A stretch of 64,000 nucleotides of DNA from Terriglobia bacterium (lineage in GTDB: Bacteria; Acidobacteriota; Terriglobia; UBA7540). Each line of letters starts with the position of its first letter. Position 1 is the stretch's first letter. Location: positions 1-64,000 of the forward strand of contig DASTAW010000039.1 in NCBI GenBank assembly GCA_035712365.1. Reading direction: 5' to 3'. Below are positions 1-8,405 of the stretch, piece by piece. The position numbers and the translations under genes were made by a program. The notes under the pieces were generated by a model, which had not been told where the DNA came from, did not search any database, and saw only the letters and a program-made list of their open reading frames with translations.

Positions 1-198
1 CACCTCAGGAGCCATGTCGCGGTATTTCAACTTGAATGGCGGCTCGTGCTCGGTGAAATTCTTGTCCGACTGCTGGCGCCCGGCATCAACCAGCGCAACC
101 TTCAGTCCCGCCTCTGCCAGCCGCTTGCACGCCCACCCGCCCGAAGCCCCCGACCCCACCACCAGCACGTCATAGACATCTTTTTTGCCTTCGCTCAT
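1..198 (-). CDS. GMC-type FAD oxidoreductase, N-terminal fragment (runs off window)
   Basis: Only the first 66 codons are present; the gene continues beyond base 1. The peptide opens with a Rossmann dinucleotide-binding element, VVGSGASGGWACKRLAEAG, followed by VALVDAG, the FAD-binding beta-alpha-beta unit. The following EHEPPFKLKYR stretch resembles the start of GMC oxidoreductases of the gluconate/sorbosone-dehydrogenase type, which oxidise sugars and are often partnered with a small Tat subunit and a cytochrome. The start is ATG at 198, preceded by a strong AGGAGAG Shine-Dalgarno. Family assignment beyond 'FAD-binding' is inference from the N-terminus alone. Confidence 0.7.
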   Translation of the reverse strand, partial: MSEGKKDVYDVLVVGSGASGGWACKRLAEAGLKVALVDAGRQQSDKNFTEHEPPFKLKYRDMAPEV

Positions 199-483
199 TT
201 GCTCTCTCCTGATTTGTGCGCAATCAATTTCGTCGCCGGTGTCTCCTGCGGCTTAGTTTGTGGCCGGGCCAAATCAATGGATGTACCCGGACGGGGCAGG
301 GATGCGTCCAGCGCCTGGGAAGGGCCGATCATAACAACCATGAAGGGCAACGTCAACCTGCGTCCTGGCCATAATCTCTCTCCAGGAGGTTGCGTACCAA
401 GAATTCGACGGATATGATGGCTCCTTCGAATTCATAGTTCGTTTAGAGAGTTCCAAATTCCCTGGAAAGAGAGACGATTGGTC
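199..483. other. Divergent intergenic region between the oxidoreductase and the GH28 gene
   Basis: 285 bases separate two genes transcribed away from each other, so promoters for both should lie here. No clear -35/-10 pair, operator or RNA structure could be identified by eye. The frames crossing it are low quality and do not resemble proteins. Confidence 0.4.
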
Positions 484-2112
484 ATGATCGATCATAAAGG
501 GGCAAACCTCAGCATCAGCAAGCGGCAGGCTCTTCAAAAAATGTTTGGCATCGGCGCCGGAGTGGTGGGAGCTGACCTCTTGGTTCCAGGCTCGGGCCGC
601 ACGGCGGAGCTCGGACTTCCTGCAAGGGGGCAGGCGCCCGGTTCGACGAACGGCGCGGTTGTCTTTAATGTGCGCGCGATGGGAGCCGCGGGCGACGGCA
701 AAACGGTTGATACTCCGGCCATCAACAAGACCATTGAAGCGGCGGCCGGTGCGGGCGGTGGCACAGTATTTTTCCCCGCAGGCAATTATCTCTGTTACTC
801 GATCCATCTAAAGAGCAACGTTGCTCTGTATCTCGATCGCGGGGCCACCATCCTGGCGGGCGAGACCGGCCAGGGTGGAAGTTACGACGCAGCGGAAGAT
901 AATCCGGAGGCCGGCGTGTACGAGGATTTCGGGCACCGGCATTGGCACAACGCCCTGATGTGGGGCGTGGCGCTTCATGACGTTTCAATTCTCGGCCCGG
1001 GCCTCATCTGGGGCAGGGGGCTGACGCGCGGCCGGGGAGAATCGAACCCGGGCGTGGGCGACAAAGCCGTCAGCCTGAAGAACTGCCACAACGTGACCAT
1101 CCGCGACGTTTCCTTTCTCAAAGGCGGGCACTTTTGCATTCTGGCGACCGGCGTGGACAACTTCACCGTGGACAACGTGGTGATGGATACAGACCGCGAC
1201 GGCGTTGATTTCGACTGCTGCCACAACGTGCGAGTCTCAAATTTGACGGTGAACTCGCCCTGGGATGACGGCATCTGCCCCAAAAGTTCCTATGCGCTCG
1301 GTTATGCGCGCTCCACCGAAAATGTGACCATCACCAACTGTTTTGTCACCGGCGGCTACCAGCTTGGGACTGTGTTGGACGGCACTTTCAAGCGCTGGCC
1401 TGAAGGTCAAAGGCCTTTTCCTACCGGCCGGATCAAGTGCGGCACGGAGTCGAACGGCGGTTTCCAGAACATCACCATCTCCAACTGCGTTTTCGAGCAT
1501 TGCCGCGGATTGGCACTCGAAACCGTGGACGGAGCGCTGCTGGAAGACATAGCCGTCAGCAACATTACCATGCGCGACATTCCGGACCTGCCGATCTTCA
1601 TGCGACTGGGCAGCCGGATGCGCGGGCCCGAAGGAAGGGCGATCGGCCAGTTGCGGCGCGTCAGCATCAGCAATCTTGTCGCACACGATACTGGTGGTCG
1701 TTTCTGCTCCATCCTGAGCGGTATTCCCGGCCATCCCATTGAAGACATCCGGCTCAGCGACATCATCATTTACAACCAGGGCGGCGGCACCAGCGAAGAG
1801 GCCGCCATCAAGCCGGCAGAAAAAGAGAATGCCTATCCCGAACCCAACATGTTTGGCACGATGCCCGCTTATGGTTTCTACTTCCGGCACATCAAAGGGC
1901 TGCAGGTGAGCGACGTTGAGGTGCGGACGATGAAAGATGACGCACGGCCTGCCTTCGTGCTGGACGACGTGGAACACGCGGACTTCGTGCATGTCAAGAC
2001 ACAGATCGGGACAGGGGCCTTTGCGCTGGATAATGTGAAGGATTTCAATGTTTATCTCAGCCGCCCGGTCCCTGAAACCCATCTTGAAAGCGTGACCGGG
2101 AAGAAGCTGTAA
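484..2112 (+). CDS. Exported glycoside hydrolase family 28 (polygalacturonase-like)
   Basis: A 542-residue right-handed beta-helix enzyme expected to hydrolyse pectic or related uronic/rhamnose polymers outside the cytoplasm. The N-terminus carries a basic region (SKRQALQK) and a hydrophobic stretch like a signal peptide. At about residues 60-100 is the conserved entry motif FNVRAMGAAGDGK...PAINKTIE...GGTVFFPAGNY. The GH28 active-site region is seen as DTDRDGVDFDCC and SPWDDGIC, followed by GRIKCGTESNGG, matching the RIK motif. A TTG six bases upstream keeps the frame, but ATG 484 follows the GA-rich GGAAAGAGAGA better. It lies in a block of other exported carbohydrate enzymes. Substrate specificity cannot be read from the sequence. 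Confidence 0.85.
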   Translation: MIDHKGANLSISKRQALQKMFGIGAGVVGADLLVPGSGRTAELGLPARGQAPGSTNGAVVFNVRAMGAAGDGKTVDTPAINKTIEAAAGAGGGTVFFPAGNYLCYSIHLKSNVALYLDRGATILAGETGQGGSYDAAEDNPEAGVYEDFGHRHWHNALMWGVALHDVSILGPGLIWGRGLTRGRGESNPGVGDKAVSLKNCHNVTIRDVSFLKGGHFCILATGVDNFTVDNVVMDTDRDGVDFDCCHNVRVSNLTVNSPWDDGICPKSSYALGYARSTENVTITNCFVTGGYQLGTVLDGTFKRWPEGQRPFPTGRIKCGTESNGGFQNITISNCVFEHCRGLALETVDGALLEDIAVSNITMRDIPDLPIFMRLGSRMRGPEGRAIGQLRRVSISNLVAHDTGGRFCSILSGIPGHPIEDIRLSDIIIYNQGGGTSEEAAIKPAEKENAYPEPNMFGTMPAYGFYFRHIKGLQVSDVEVRTMKDDARPAFVLDDVEHADFVHVKTQIGTGAFALDNVKDFNVYLSRPVPETHLESVTGKKL

Positions 2113-2136
2113 GGGCTGCTGAATAACTCCAAGGGC

Positions 2137-2284
2137 GACGTCATCCTGAGCGGAGCGAAGGATCTGCTTCTTCATTGTCCGCAAGGTACAGCGGATGCTT
2201 CGCGGAGTTTACCCTGAGCCCCTTCTCCCGCATCGCGGGATCAGGGCCGTTCGCAAATGGAGGGCGCACGGGCTCAGCATGGCA
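2137..2284. repeat. Dispersed intergenic repeat, copy A
   Basis: Between the GH28 and esterase genes. It shares three ordered blocks with copy B at 22706-22846: a gtcatcctgagcggagcgaa-type block, the block ttcgcggagtttaccctgag, and cagggccgttcgcaaa followed by agggcgnacgggctcag. Sequence between the blocks differs. The arrangement fits a non-coding, mobile or structured intergenic element typical of large acidobacterial genomes. Confidence 0.7.
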
Positions 2285-2319
2285 GCCGAACGCCTAAGTC
2301 TCAAAGGAGGCTCACCATC

Positions 2320-3606
2320 ATGTCTCAGAATCTTTCGCGGCGCGACCTGTTGCGGACCGTGGCTGCCGTACCGGCTGTGGGGCTGCCGACGACTGCACGC
2401 GCCGTTCCACCTCAGAACGAAGAAGAGAACCCCATGACCAGAATGCTGGCCATGATTGACGCCGATAAAGATTTGAAATGGAAAGGGTCGCCGCTCGGCA
2501 GCCTCTATCCCTTTATCAAGCAGACGCAGGAGGAGGCCACGCAGAGCCTGGCCTTCCTCAAAGCGAAGCCGAAGGACCTGGAAGCCTGGAAGGCTGAAGT
2601 GCGTGCCAGGATTTTTGACCTGCTCCTTTACCGTCCCAAACCCTTTGAGCCGCAGGCCCGGGTGCTGGAGCGTGTTGACCGCGGCGATTACATCCAGGAG
2701 TATCTCAAGTTCCACACCACCCACGACATCGAGGTCGGCGCATATTTCCTGATTCCCAAACGCGCCAGGTTCCCTGTGCCGGGCGTGGTGGCGCTGCACG
2801 ACCACGGCGGGTTTTATTACTGGGGCAAGGAAAAGGTGATCCAGAAAGATGGCGAGAACCCTGTGCTCACCCGCTATCGCAAGCGGTACTATGGCGGCAT
2901 CAGTTACCCGGCCACGCTGGCGCGGAACGGATATGCCGTGATCGCCGTTGACATGTTTTACTTTGGCGAGCGGCGCCTGGTTCTCGATTCCGACATCAAG
3001 GACGGCATCAACACCTGGTCGAAAATGGAATCGGAGGAAGCCATCAACCGCATCAACCGTCGCAACGGACAGCAGGAATGCTGGGTGGGCCGGAACCTCG
3101 AAGACGTGGGCATCACGTGGTCGGGCGTGCTCTGCTGGGATGACATCCGGACCGTCGATTACCTTGTCAGCCGGCCCGAGGTGGACCCCAAACGCATCGC
3201 CTGCGTGGGCCTGTCGGTTGGGGGATGGCGCAGCAATTTTCTGGCCGGGCTCGATCCGCGCATCAAGGCGGCGACTGTGGTCGGCTGGATGACGTCATTC
3301 CACCCGATCGGTCCGTGGTTCGTTTCTTACACCATCCCCGCTGGCAACGTTCCCGGACTGTGGAACTATCTCGATTATCCTGACGTCGGCTCGCTGCTGA
3401 TGCCCGGCGCCATGTTGGTGGTCCACGGCCTGCGCGACACGCTGTTTCCGCCCGACGGCGTCAAGGCGGCTTTCAAGAACCTGGCCGCGTGCTATGAGAC
3501 CATTGGCAAGCCGGAGCGCTTCAAGACCTATACCTTCGATGGTCCGCACAGCTTCCCGGCGCGCGCCCAGCAACTGATGCTGGAATGGTTCAACCGTTGG
3601 GTCTAG
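2320..3606 (+). CDS. Tat-exported alpha/beta hydrolase (dienelactone hydrolase/acetyl xylan esterase-like)
   Basis: 428 residues. The N-terminus SRRDLLRTVAAVPAVGL is a twin-arginine signal, so it acts outside the cytoplasm after folding. The alpha/beta-hydrolase core shows an oxyanion region (ALHDHGGFYYWG), the nucleophile elbow GLSVGGW near residue 297, an acidic residue in HGLRDTLFPP near 373 and the catalytic His in DGPHSF near 407. It probably cleaves ester groups on plant polysaccharide or a related carbohydrate ester. The open frame extends upstream to 2257 into an intergenic repeat; ATG 2320 was chosen because AAAGGAGG lies just ahead of it and the Tat motif follows. Same strand as the GH28 gene. 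Confidence 0.8.
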   Translation: MSQNLSRRDLLRTVAAVPAVGLPTTARAVPPQNEEENPMTRMLAMIDADKDLKWKGSPLGSLYPFIKQTQEEATQSLAFLKAKPKDLEAWKAEVRARIFDLLLYRPKPFEPQARVLERVDRGDYIQEYLKFHTTHDIEVGAYFLIPKRARFPVPGVVALHDHGGFYYWGKEKVIQKDGENPVLTRYRKRYYGGISYPATLARNGYAVIAVDMFYFGERRLVLDSDIKDGINTWSKMESEEAINRINRRNGQQECWVGRNLEDVGITWSGVLCWDDIRTVDYLVSRPEVDPKRIACVGLSVGGWRSNFLAGLDPRIKAATVVGWMTSFHPIGPWFVSYTIPAGNVPGLWNYLDYPDVGSLLMPGAMLVVHGLRDTLFPPDGVKAAFKNLAACYETIGKPERFKTYTFDGPHSFPARAQQLMLEWFNRWV

Positions 3607-4595
3607 GTGGCCGGCTGGACCTTCTTCAGCAGAGTTTCCAGATTCTGCGACAAGACTTTCCGTTTCTGTTCTTCAGTGAGGAAGGAATTCTCGATCCGGG
3701 CAATCACGCCGCCGGGTTCGTTGATAGTGAAATCAGATCCGAACAGCACCCGGTCCGGTCCGATAGACTTCATGGAATATTCCAGCATTCCGACGCGCTC
3801 ATGGCCGGCCCCGGAGGTATCCATGTAGCAGTTGGGGTTGTGCGCAACCAGGTCAAGGCGTTTGAAAATCTCGTTGGGACTCTCACCAAAGTGGGGGAAG
3901 ACGATGGTTGTGTCCGGATACTTCTGGATAATGTATTCCAGTTCCGGCAGGTCGGTGTGGACATCGAGCACCATGCCGAGCTTGCGCACTTGCTGCACCA
4001 GCATCTCAAATTCCTTGATGGTGTACGGGTAAGGGACGGTGTAGTTGCAGAGCTCACCCACCCAGACAAAGCCCAGTTGTTTGCGGCAGTCTTCAATTTC
4101 GCGCAGGGCCTCATCGATGAAGAGCGGATTCACCACGCAGGCGCCCACAAAGCGGCCCCGGTAGAGCTCGACGTAGCGGGCGACTTCGCGGTTGCCTTTG
4201 ATGAATTCTGCAGGGCTCTTGGCGAGCTGGCAGCGCACGGAGTTAATGATGCCCCGCTCGACGCGGGAGCGGTCCAGATAGCCAACAAAATCCTCAAAGC
4301 TTTTGGTTACGGGATACCATTGCCAGACGGCGCCGTCCTCGCTGGGGCAGTGCAGATGGGCATCGAATATGCGGTAAGGTTCCTCCCTCGTTTGCGCCTC
4401 TACCTGCTTCGGCACAGGGTCAGCAGCGGCGTTCGAGTGGTGATGGTGGCCTGCCTGCTCTTCTTGTGGGCTGTGGCGTGCTGCGCGGGCAAAGCTGGCG
4501 GGAGCGGCAAGCGAGCCCAGAAACAGAAAGCTTTTCTTCAGGAAACCACGCCGGTGTTCGTGCTGATAATGATGGTCGTGATGGAAGATACTCAT
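3603..4595 (-). CDS. Exported amidohydrolase (Amidohydro_2, TIM-barrel metal-dependent hydrolase)
   Basis: 330 residues. The barrel begins at FDAHLHCPSEDG (metal-binding HxH on strand 1). Later come HTDLPELEYI, FPHFGESPNE and GSDFTINEPG, which supply the remaining ligands of family-2 amidohydrolases (decarboxylases, lactonases). The N-terminus HEHRRGFLKKSFLFLGSLAA is a Tat-like signal, unusual in having His-rich stretches on both sides of the hydrophobic core (HHDHHYQHEH before, HHHH after). Start ATG 4595 follows GGGAGGGG; a TTG three bases upstream is less likely. Its stop codon shares the palindrome CTAG (3603-3606) with that of the convergent esterase gene. Substrate unknown. Confidence 0.8.
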   Translation of the reverse strand: MSIFHHDHHYQHEHRRGFLKKSFLFLGSLAAPASFARAARHSPQEEQAGHHHHSNAAADPVPKQVEAQTREEPYRIFDAHLHCPSEDGAVWQWYPVTKSFEDFVGYLDRSRVERGIINSVRCQLAKSPAEFIKGNREVARYVELYRGRFVGACVVNPLFIDEALREIEDCRKQLGFVWVGELCNYTVPYPYTIKEFEMLVQQVRKLGMVLDVHTDLPELEYIIQKYPDTTIVFPHFGESPNEIFKRLDLVAHNPNCYMDTSGAGHERVGMLEYSMKSIGPDRVLFGSDFTINEPGGVIARIENSFLTEEQKRKVLSQNLETLLKKVQPAT

Positions 4596-4619
4596 CAAGC
4601 CCCTCCCGCATTCAAGGCT

Positions 4620-4895
4620 TCAGCCCTCAATTTCTCCCGGAAACGTATTATCCACATAGCACCACACCCAGTCTTCTCCCGGCTCGATCGACCGCACCAA
4701 CGGGTGGCTGCTTGACCGGAAGTGTTTCGTCGCGTGTTTGTTCTTCGAGGAGTCGCAGCAGCCCACATGTCCGCAGGTCAGGCACAGCCGCAGGTGCACC
4801 CATCTGTCGCCCGTCTTGATGCAGTCCTCGCACACGTGCTTGTCCGTGGTTTCAATTTTGATCTGGTCCAGGTGCGCGCAGTGTTCCGGGCTCAT
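4620..4895 (-). CDS. UBP-type zinc finger domain protein
   Basis: 91 residues, almost entirely one UBP-type zinc finger, the fold that in eukaryotes binds the C-terminus of free ubiquitin. Metal ligands are visible in order: CAHL, CEDC, LCLTCGHVGCCD, KHATKHFRSSSHPLV, then the closing DWVWCYVDN strand. Stand-alone bacterial members are common but their role is unknown; ubiquitin binding should not be assumed. It lies five bases downstream of the DUF5996 gene on the same strand, so the two are probably co-transcribed. Confidence 0.85.
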   Translation of the reverse strand: MSPEHCAHLDQIKIETTDKHVCEDCIKTGDRWVHLRLCLTCGHVGCCDSSKNKHATKHFRSSSHPLVRSIEPGEDWVWCYVDNTFPGEIEG

Positions 4896-4900
4896 GGCGC

Positions 4901-5833
4901 TTATCTCCTTTCAAGCAAGTTTCGGTCCCATTTTCCAAGGTTGGCGCCCGCCTCATAGGCGCTCTCGGCGAATTCCAGAATGGCATCCCGCGGCGAGGGG
5001 GCGCTGCGCACGTCATCGTACATCAGGATGAATTCGTGGAGTTGGCCATCGTAATAGGCAGAGCCAGGCCGGACGACCTGTCCATCATATCCCTCTGGCT
5101 GAGGAGCGGCGTAGGCATAGAAGGCCGGCCCCTTCACAGCTCCGCCTCCCGGCCACCATCCCACGCTGCTGCACTCGTGCGAGTAGGCCTCTGAGGTGAT
5201 GATGCCTTTGCGCGGCGGCGCGACACGCCCGCTGAAGCGCGTGTAAGCCAGATCAAAGCTGCCCCAGAAGAAATGGACGGGGCTCGCTTTTCCCATGTAG
5301 CGGGCGCGAAACTCCTCCAGCACCATGGTCGTTGAAAGCAGAATGCGCCACAGGCGGTTGGCGTATTCAGCATCGTAGGACCGATGGGTTTCATCCTGAT
5401 CGAAAGGAATCGGCTCCGGAACTTCCTGGGGCTTGGGGTCAATGATGATTTCGATTCCGGCCGCGCGCAGTGCGGAAAGAAACTCGTGGTAAAACTCCTC
5501 CACGGATTTTGGCTCAAGCGCCAGCGACTGGTCCCTGCCAAAAGATGTCAGGATTTCCAGGCGGTGATTGACAAAATCAAACTGGATTTCGAACGCCTCA
5601 CTCTGGTAGGGAATCGGCGACGTGGTCAAGCCTCGGGTGTTTACGTAGAGCGCGCTGTTCCACCAGTGGTTCTGGAGGGGCGCGAGGTCCAGCCGGACCT
5701 TCCCGGCAATCTGGGTCCACATGTGCAGCGTGTGATAGGTGTCTTCCCACTCGGCAAGCGGCAGGGCCGGCCAGAATTCGCCGGACGATGATGACTGCCG
5801 GGAATTGTTGGTGGATTTCTCAAAGTGGCTCAT
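4901..5833 (-). CDS. DUF5996 family protein
   Basis: 310 residues, soluble, without signal peptide. It matches the DUF5996 pattern: FWPALPLAEWEDTYHTLHMW near the start, LQNHWWNSALYVNTRGL, then SPVHFFWGSFDLAYTRFSGR and a C-terminal PGSAYYDGQLHEFILMYDDV segment. The function of this widespread family is not known. ATG 5833 was chosen over the longer frame (to 5926) because GGAGG stands seven bases ahead and the extension resembles no protein. Co-transcription with the downstream UBP zinc-finger gene is likely (gap of five bases). Confidence 0.8.
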   Translation of the reverse strand: MSHFEKSTNNSRQSSSSGEFWPALPLAEWEDTYHTLHMWTQIAGKVRLDLAPLQNHWWNSALYVNTRGLTTSPIPYQSEAFEIQFDFVNHRLEILTSFGRDQSLALEPKSVEEFYHEFLSALRAAGIEIIIDPKPQEVPEPIPFDQDETHRSYDAEYANRLWRILLSTTMVLEEFRARYMGKASPVHFFWGSFDLAYTRFSGRVAPPRKGIITSEAYSHECSSVGWWPGGGAVKGPAFYAYAAPQPEGYDGQVVRPGSAYYDGQLHEFILMYDDVRSAPSPRDAILEFAESAYEAGANLGKWDRNLLERR

Positions 5834-5925
5834 TGCCCATCCTCCAATCTGAATTCCGGATGCTGGGGTCTTCGATATGACGATGCGTTTATTGTAGCCG
5901 CTGTGGCCTCGCGATGCGAATGGCA

Positions 5926-7329
5926 CTAATTGCGTGTTCCCGGTTTTGTCAATTCCTCCGAGGCGTCGTCCAGCACCAGCACCCAGTCGCCTGGGCCGGG
6001 CGGGGAAAACTCATGGACTCCCTGCGTAGCGTGTGGGCCCGCCGGGTTGGTTTCCCCGGAACGCGGATTAAACCACCACGCGCGGGCTTTGCCTCCGGAT
6101 ATTTTTGACAGGTCCACCGTAATCACGCGGCTCGTCGGCATGTAAGCGATCACTGTGCCACCGCCTGCTGTGCGGGCGGCCGCAAGATAGTCCAATCCCA
6201 GAAATTCGCCCAGGCCGCCGATGACCACCTCGTGCTTCAGGTCGGGAACCAGTTCGTGCCATTTGCGCGAGCGAAACAGGTTTCCCCAATGCATCATGCT
6301 TATTGATCCCGAAAGGTCCATTGCCTGCTGCCAGTTTTCCTTCACGGGATAGAGGCCGGGGCCGTCGAAATGCCAGATGGGATTGTTGCCAAAAACGTGG
6401 CCGAAACCACCACAAAGAATGGTCCAGTACGCCTGCCGCCTGATCTGCACTTCAGACGAATTATGCTCGCCCTCGTATGCAGACTCGATCAGGATGAATG
6501 GCTCGGCAGGTTTCCGGTTGTAAGCGCCATAGAGCCGCGGGTGAATAAGCCCGTAGGTATACACCGTATTAAAGCTGAGCCATCCTCCGCCGCCGTAATG
6601 GTCGGCGGCATCATTTTCAGGAGCGCAGTGCGCCGTAAACAGGTGCCTCGCGTCGTGCTCCTTGATGCCCAGCGCGATCAGGTCAATGCGCTCGAGCGCC
6701 GATTCGGGATTCCGGTCGCCTCCCATCACCCAGATGATGTTGTCGAAGTCCTTGTAGCGCTGCCCGAGAAATCTGCCGTACTCCAGGCATTTCGCCGGGC
6801 TCAATACCATCAGTTCATTGATCCATCCTTCGTCTGTTCCTTTGTAGCCAAGGTAGATGGGGGCCAGCAGAACATAAATGCCGTGCCGTGAAGCTTCCCG
6901 AAGAATCCAATCGGCATGCTCGAAGTAGCGCTCGTTGGGCGTGGCGAAGTCGCCGGCAGTAGTGAACGGCGCCTCGCCCTCGGCGTTCCGGGGAGGATTT
7001 TTGCAGAACTTGTGCTCGACCAGGTTCACCAGGATTGCATTAAAGCCCTTCAGGCGCCTGTTCTGCAGGTATTCGCTTGCGTCAGGTTTCGCCAGCGTCA
7101 CGATCAAAGACCACGCCGCTTCGCCCTGCAGCAGAAATGGTGCATTTTCGGAATCCACCAGGTAGCGGCCATTGCTGTTTACCGCGAGCCCTCCGCGCGC
7201 GCCCGTTTGCGCTGCAGACAAGGGTGCGGAAACTGCCCGACGCCTCCCCTGTTCCAGGAGTGGCTTTGCGGCAATCGGCCCGGCGACCATTGCTCCGGCG
7301 TTCTTGATGAAGTCTCTTCTTGTGCTCAT
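5926..7329 (-). CDS. Tat-exported apiosidase-like DUF4038 glycoside hydrolase
   Basis: 467 residues. STRRDFIKNAGAMVAGP is a twin-arginine signal. The mature part is a DUF4038 TIM-barrel (apiosidase-like, related to GH140) with the start RYLVDSENAPFLLQGEAAWS, then NIIWVMGGDRNPES and PFILIESAYEGEHN, where acid/base and nucleophile carboxylates are expected. The C-terminal ~90 residues (AARTAGGGTVIAYMPTSR to the end) form the small beta-sandwich usual in this family. Start ATG 7329 follows AAGGTGA; the upstream extension is non-protein-like. It fits with GH28 and the esterase in pectin side-chain (rhamnogalacturonan/apiose) breakdown, which is an inference. Confidence 0.8.
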   Translation of the reverse strand: MSTRRDFIKNAGAMVAGPIAAKPLLEQGRRRAVSAPLSAAQTGARGGLAVNSNGRYLVDSENAPFLLQGEAAWSLIVTLAKPDASEYLQNRRLKGFNAILVNLVEHKFCKNPPRNAEGEAPFTTAGDFATPNERYFEHADWILREASRHGIYVLLAPIYLGYKGTDEGWINELMVLSPAKCLEYGRFLGQRYKDFDNIIWVMGGDRNPESALERIDLIALGIKEHDARHLFTAHCAPENDAADHYGGGGWLSFNTVYTYGLIHPRLYGAYNRKPAEPFILIESAYEGEHNSSEVQIRRQAYWTILCGGFGHVFGNNPIWHFDGPGLYPVKENWQQAMDLSGSISMMHWGNLFRSRKWHELVPDLKHEVVIGGLGEFLGLDYLAAARTAGGGTVIAYMPTSRVITVDLSKISGGKARAWWFNPRSGETNPAGPHATQGVHEFSPPGPGDWVLVLDDASEELTKPGTRN

Positions 7330-7628
7330 CGGACATTCACCTTTTTTGTGACCGGTGGTGGCGCGGAGCTCCGGGTTTGAGACCTGCGCTTGCATTGTAA
7401 CCTCTCTCACGGTTCCATCGCGGCCTGTATGCCGTCGCTTGCACGCTGGCGCTTGGGCGTGCCAGACTGGCAGAGTTGCATCCTAATGAGGATTGGATAA
7501 TAAAGTAACGGACTTCCGTAGTGCCGGTCCGGCCAAGCGGAACCGGCCCTGAAAATTGCCGCCGGGACGGCGGCGCTACAAACGATCTTGTCACCATATT
7601 TTGTAACCCTCAGCGGGCGGCCCGGCAT
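7330..7628. other. Divergent intergenic region rich in GC hairpins
   Basis: Separates the DUF4038 gene (minus) from the ABC transporter genes (plus). It contains a perfect 7-bp stem hairpin, GCCGCCG-GGA-CGGCGGC (7558-7574), followed by cgctacaaa. That tail is also the right end of the palindromic element at 33788-33839, so this is probably a decayed member of the same repeat family. Promoters for both flanking genes must lie here but none is clear. Confidence 0.5.
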
Positions 7629-8405
7629 ATGCATTGCATTCAGAAAAACCCCGGAACAGGATCGTCTCCAGCCATCCTGGCAGTGGAAAGCCTCAGCAAA
7701 GCGTACGGCGAAAAAGTGGCCGTGGACGGAATTTCCTTTCAGCTAGGCCGCCACGAGATCCTCGGGCTTCTTGGTCCCAACGGCGCTGGCAAGACGACCA
7801 CCATCAACATGGTTCTTGGAGTTCTGGAGCCCACGGCCGGGCGTGTGATCATCGACGGCAGAAATATCGCCTCGCACCGGCGGCTGGCGCTCGAACGCAC
7901 CAACTTTACCGCGGTTTACGCGCCGCTGCCCGGCAATCTCACGGTGTGGCAGAACCTGCGGGTGTTTGCCATGCTGTATGGGATACCCGCCGCCACCGAG
8001 CGCATCGAGGCGCTCATCCGTGAATACGATCTCGTCGCTTTCCGCGACACAAAATGCGGCGTGCTCTCCTCAGGCGAACAGACGCGCGTCGCCCTGGCCA
8101 AGGCCATGCTGAATCGCCCCCGCCTCCTGCTGCTGGATGAGCCGACGGCTTCGCTCGATCCTGCCAGCGCCCGGGAAATCCGCGCGCGCATCCGCGATTT
8201 TGCCGCGACGGATGACGTGGGAGTGCTCTGGACCTCGCACAACATGTACGAAGTCTCTGAGGTCTGCGGCCGCGTCTTGTTCCTCTCGCACGGCAAAATC
8301 CTGCTGGAGGGTGATCCCAGGACGTTGCCTTCCGAGTACGGGAAAGAAACGCTGGAAGATCTCTTCGTGGCGGTGGCCCGGGAGCCGCTGGCTTTGGAGG
8401 ATTGA
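7629..8405 (+). CDS. ABC transporter ATP-binding protein (ABC-2 type exporter)
   Basis: 258 residues with a complete nucleotide-binding domain: Walker A GPNGAGKTTT near residue 54, signature LSSGEQTRVALAKA, Walker B LLLLDEPTASLDP and switch His in TSHNMYEVSE. The layout and the following permease place it in the DrrA/NodI-like ABC-2 exporter group, for which substrates range from drugs to polysaccharides and lipids. The open frame continues upstream to a GTG at 7521 through a hairpin repeat; ATG 7629 was taken as start although its ribosome-binding site (GGGCGG) is poor. Its stop overlaps the start of the permease gene. Confidence 0.85.
   Translation: MHCIQKNPGTGSSPAILAVESLSKAYGEKVAVDGISFQLGRHEILGLLGPNGAGKTTTINMVLGVLEPTAGRVIIDGRNIASHRRLALERTNFTAVYAPLPGNLTVWQNLRVFAMLYGIPAATERIEALIREYDLVAFRDTKCGVLSSGEQTRVALAKAMLNRPRLLLLDEPTASLDPASAREIRARIRDFAATDDVGVLWTSHNMYEVSEVCGRVLFLSHGKILLEGDPRTLPSEYGKETLEDLFVAVAREPLALED

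Noticed and set aside
1237-2184. Minus-strand open frame (315 codons) opposite the GH28 gene
   Set aside because: Antisense shadow of a well-supported GH28 gene; no motif.
3585-4715. Long plus-strand open frame (376 codons) opposite the amidohydrolase gene
   Set aside because: It is antisense to a gene with clear metal-binding motifs, its translation resembles no protein, and it arises from GC-rich codon bias.
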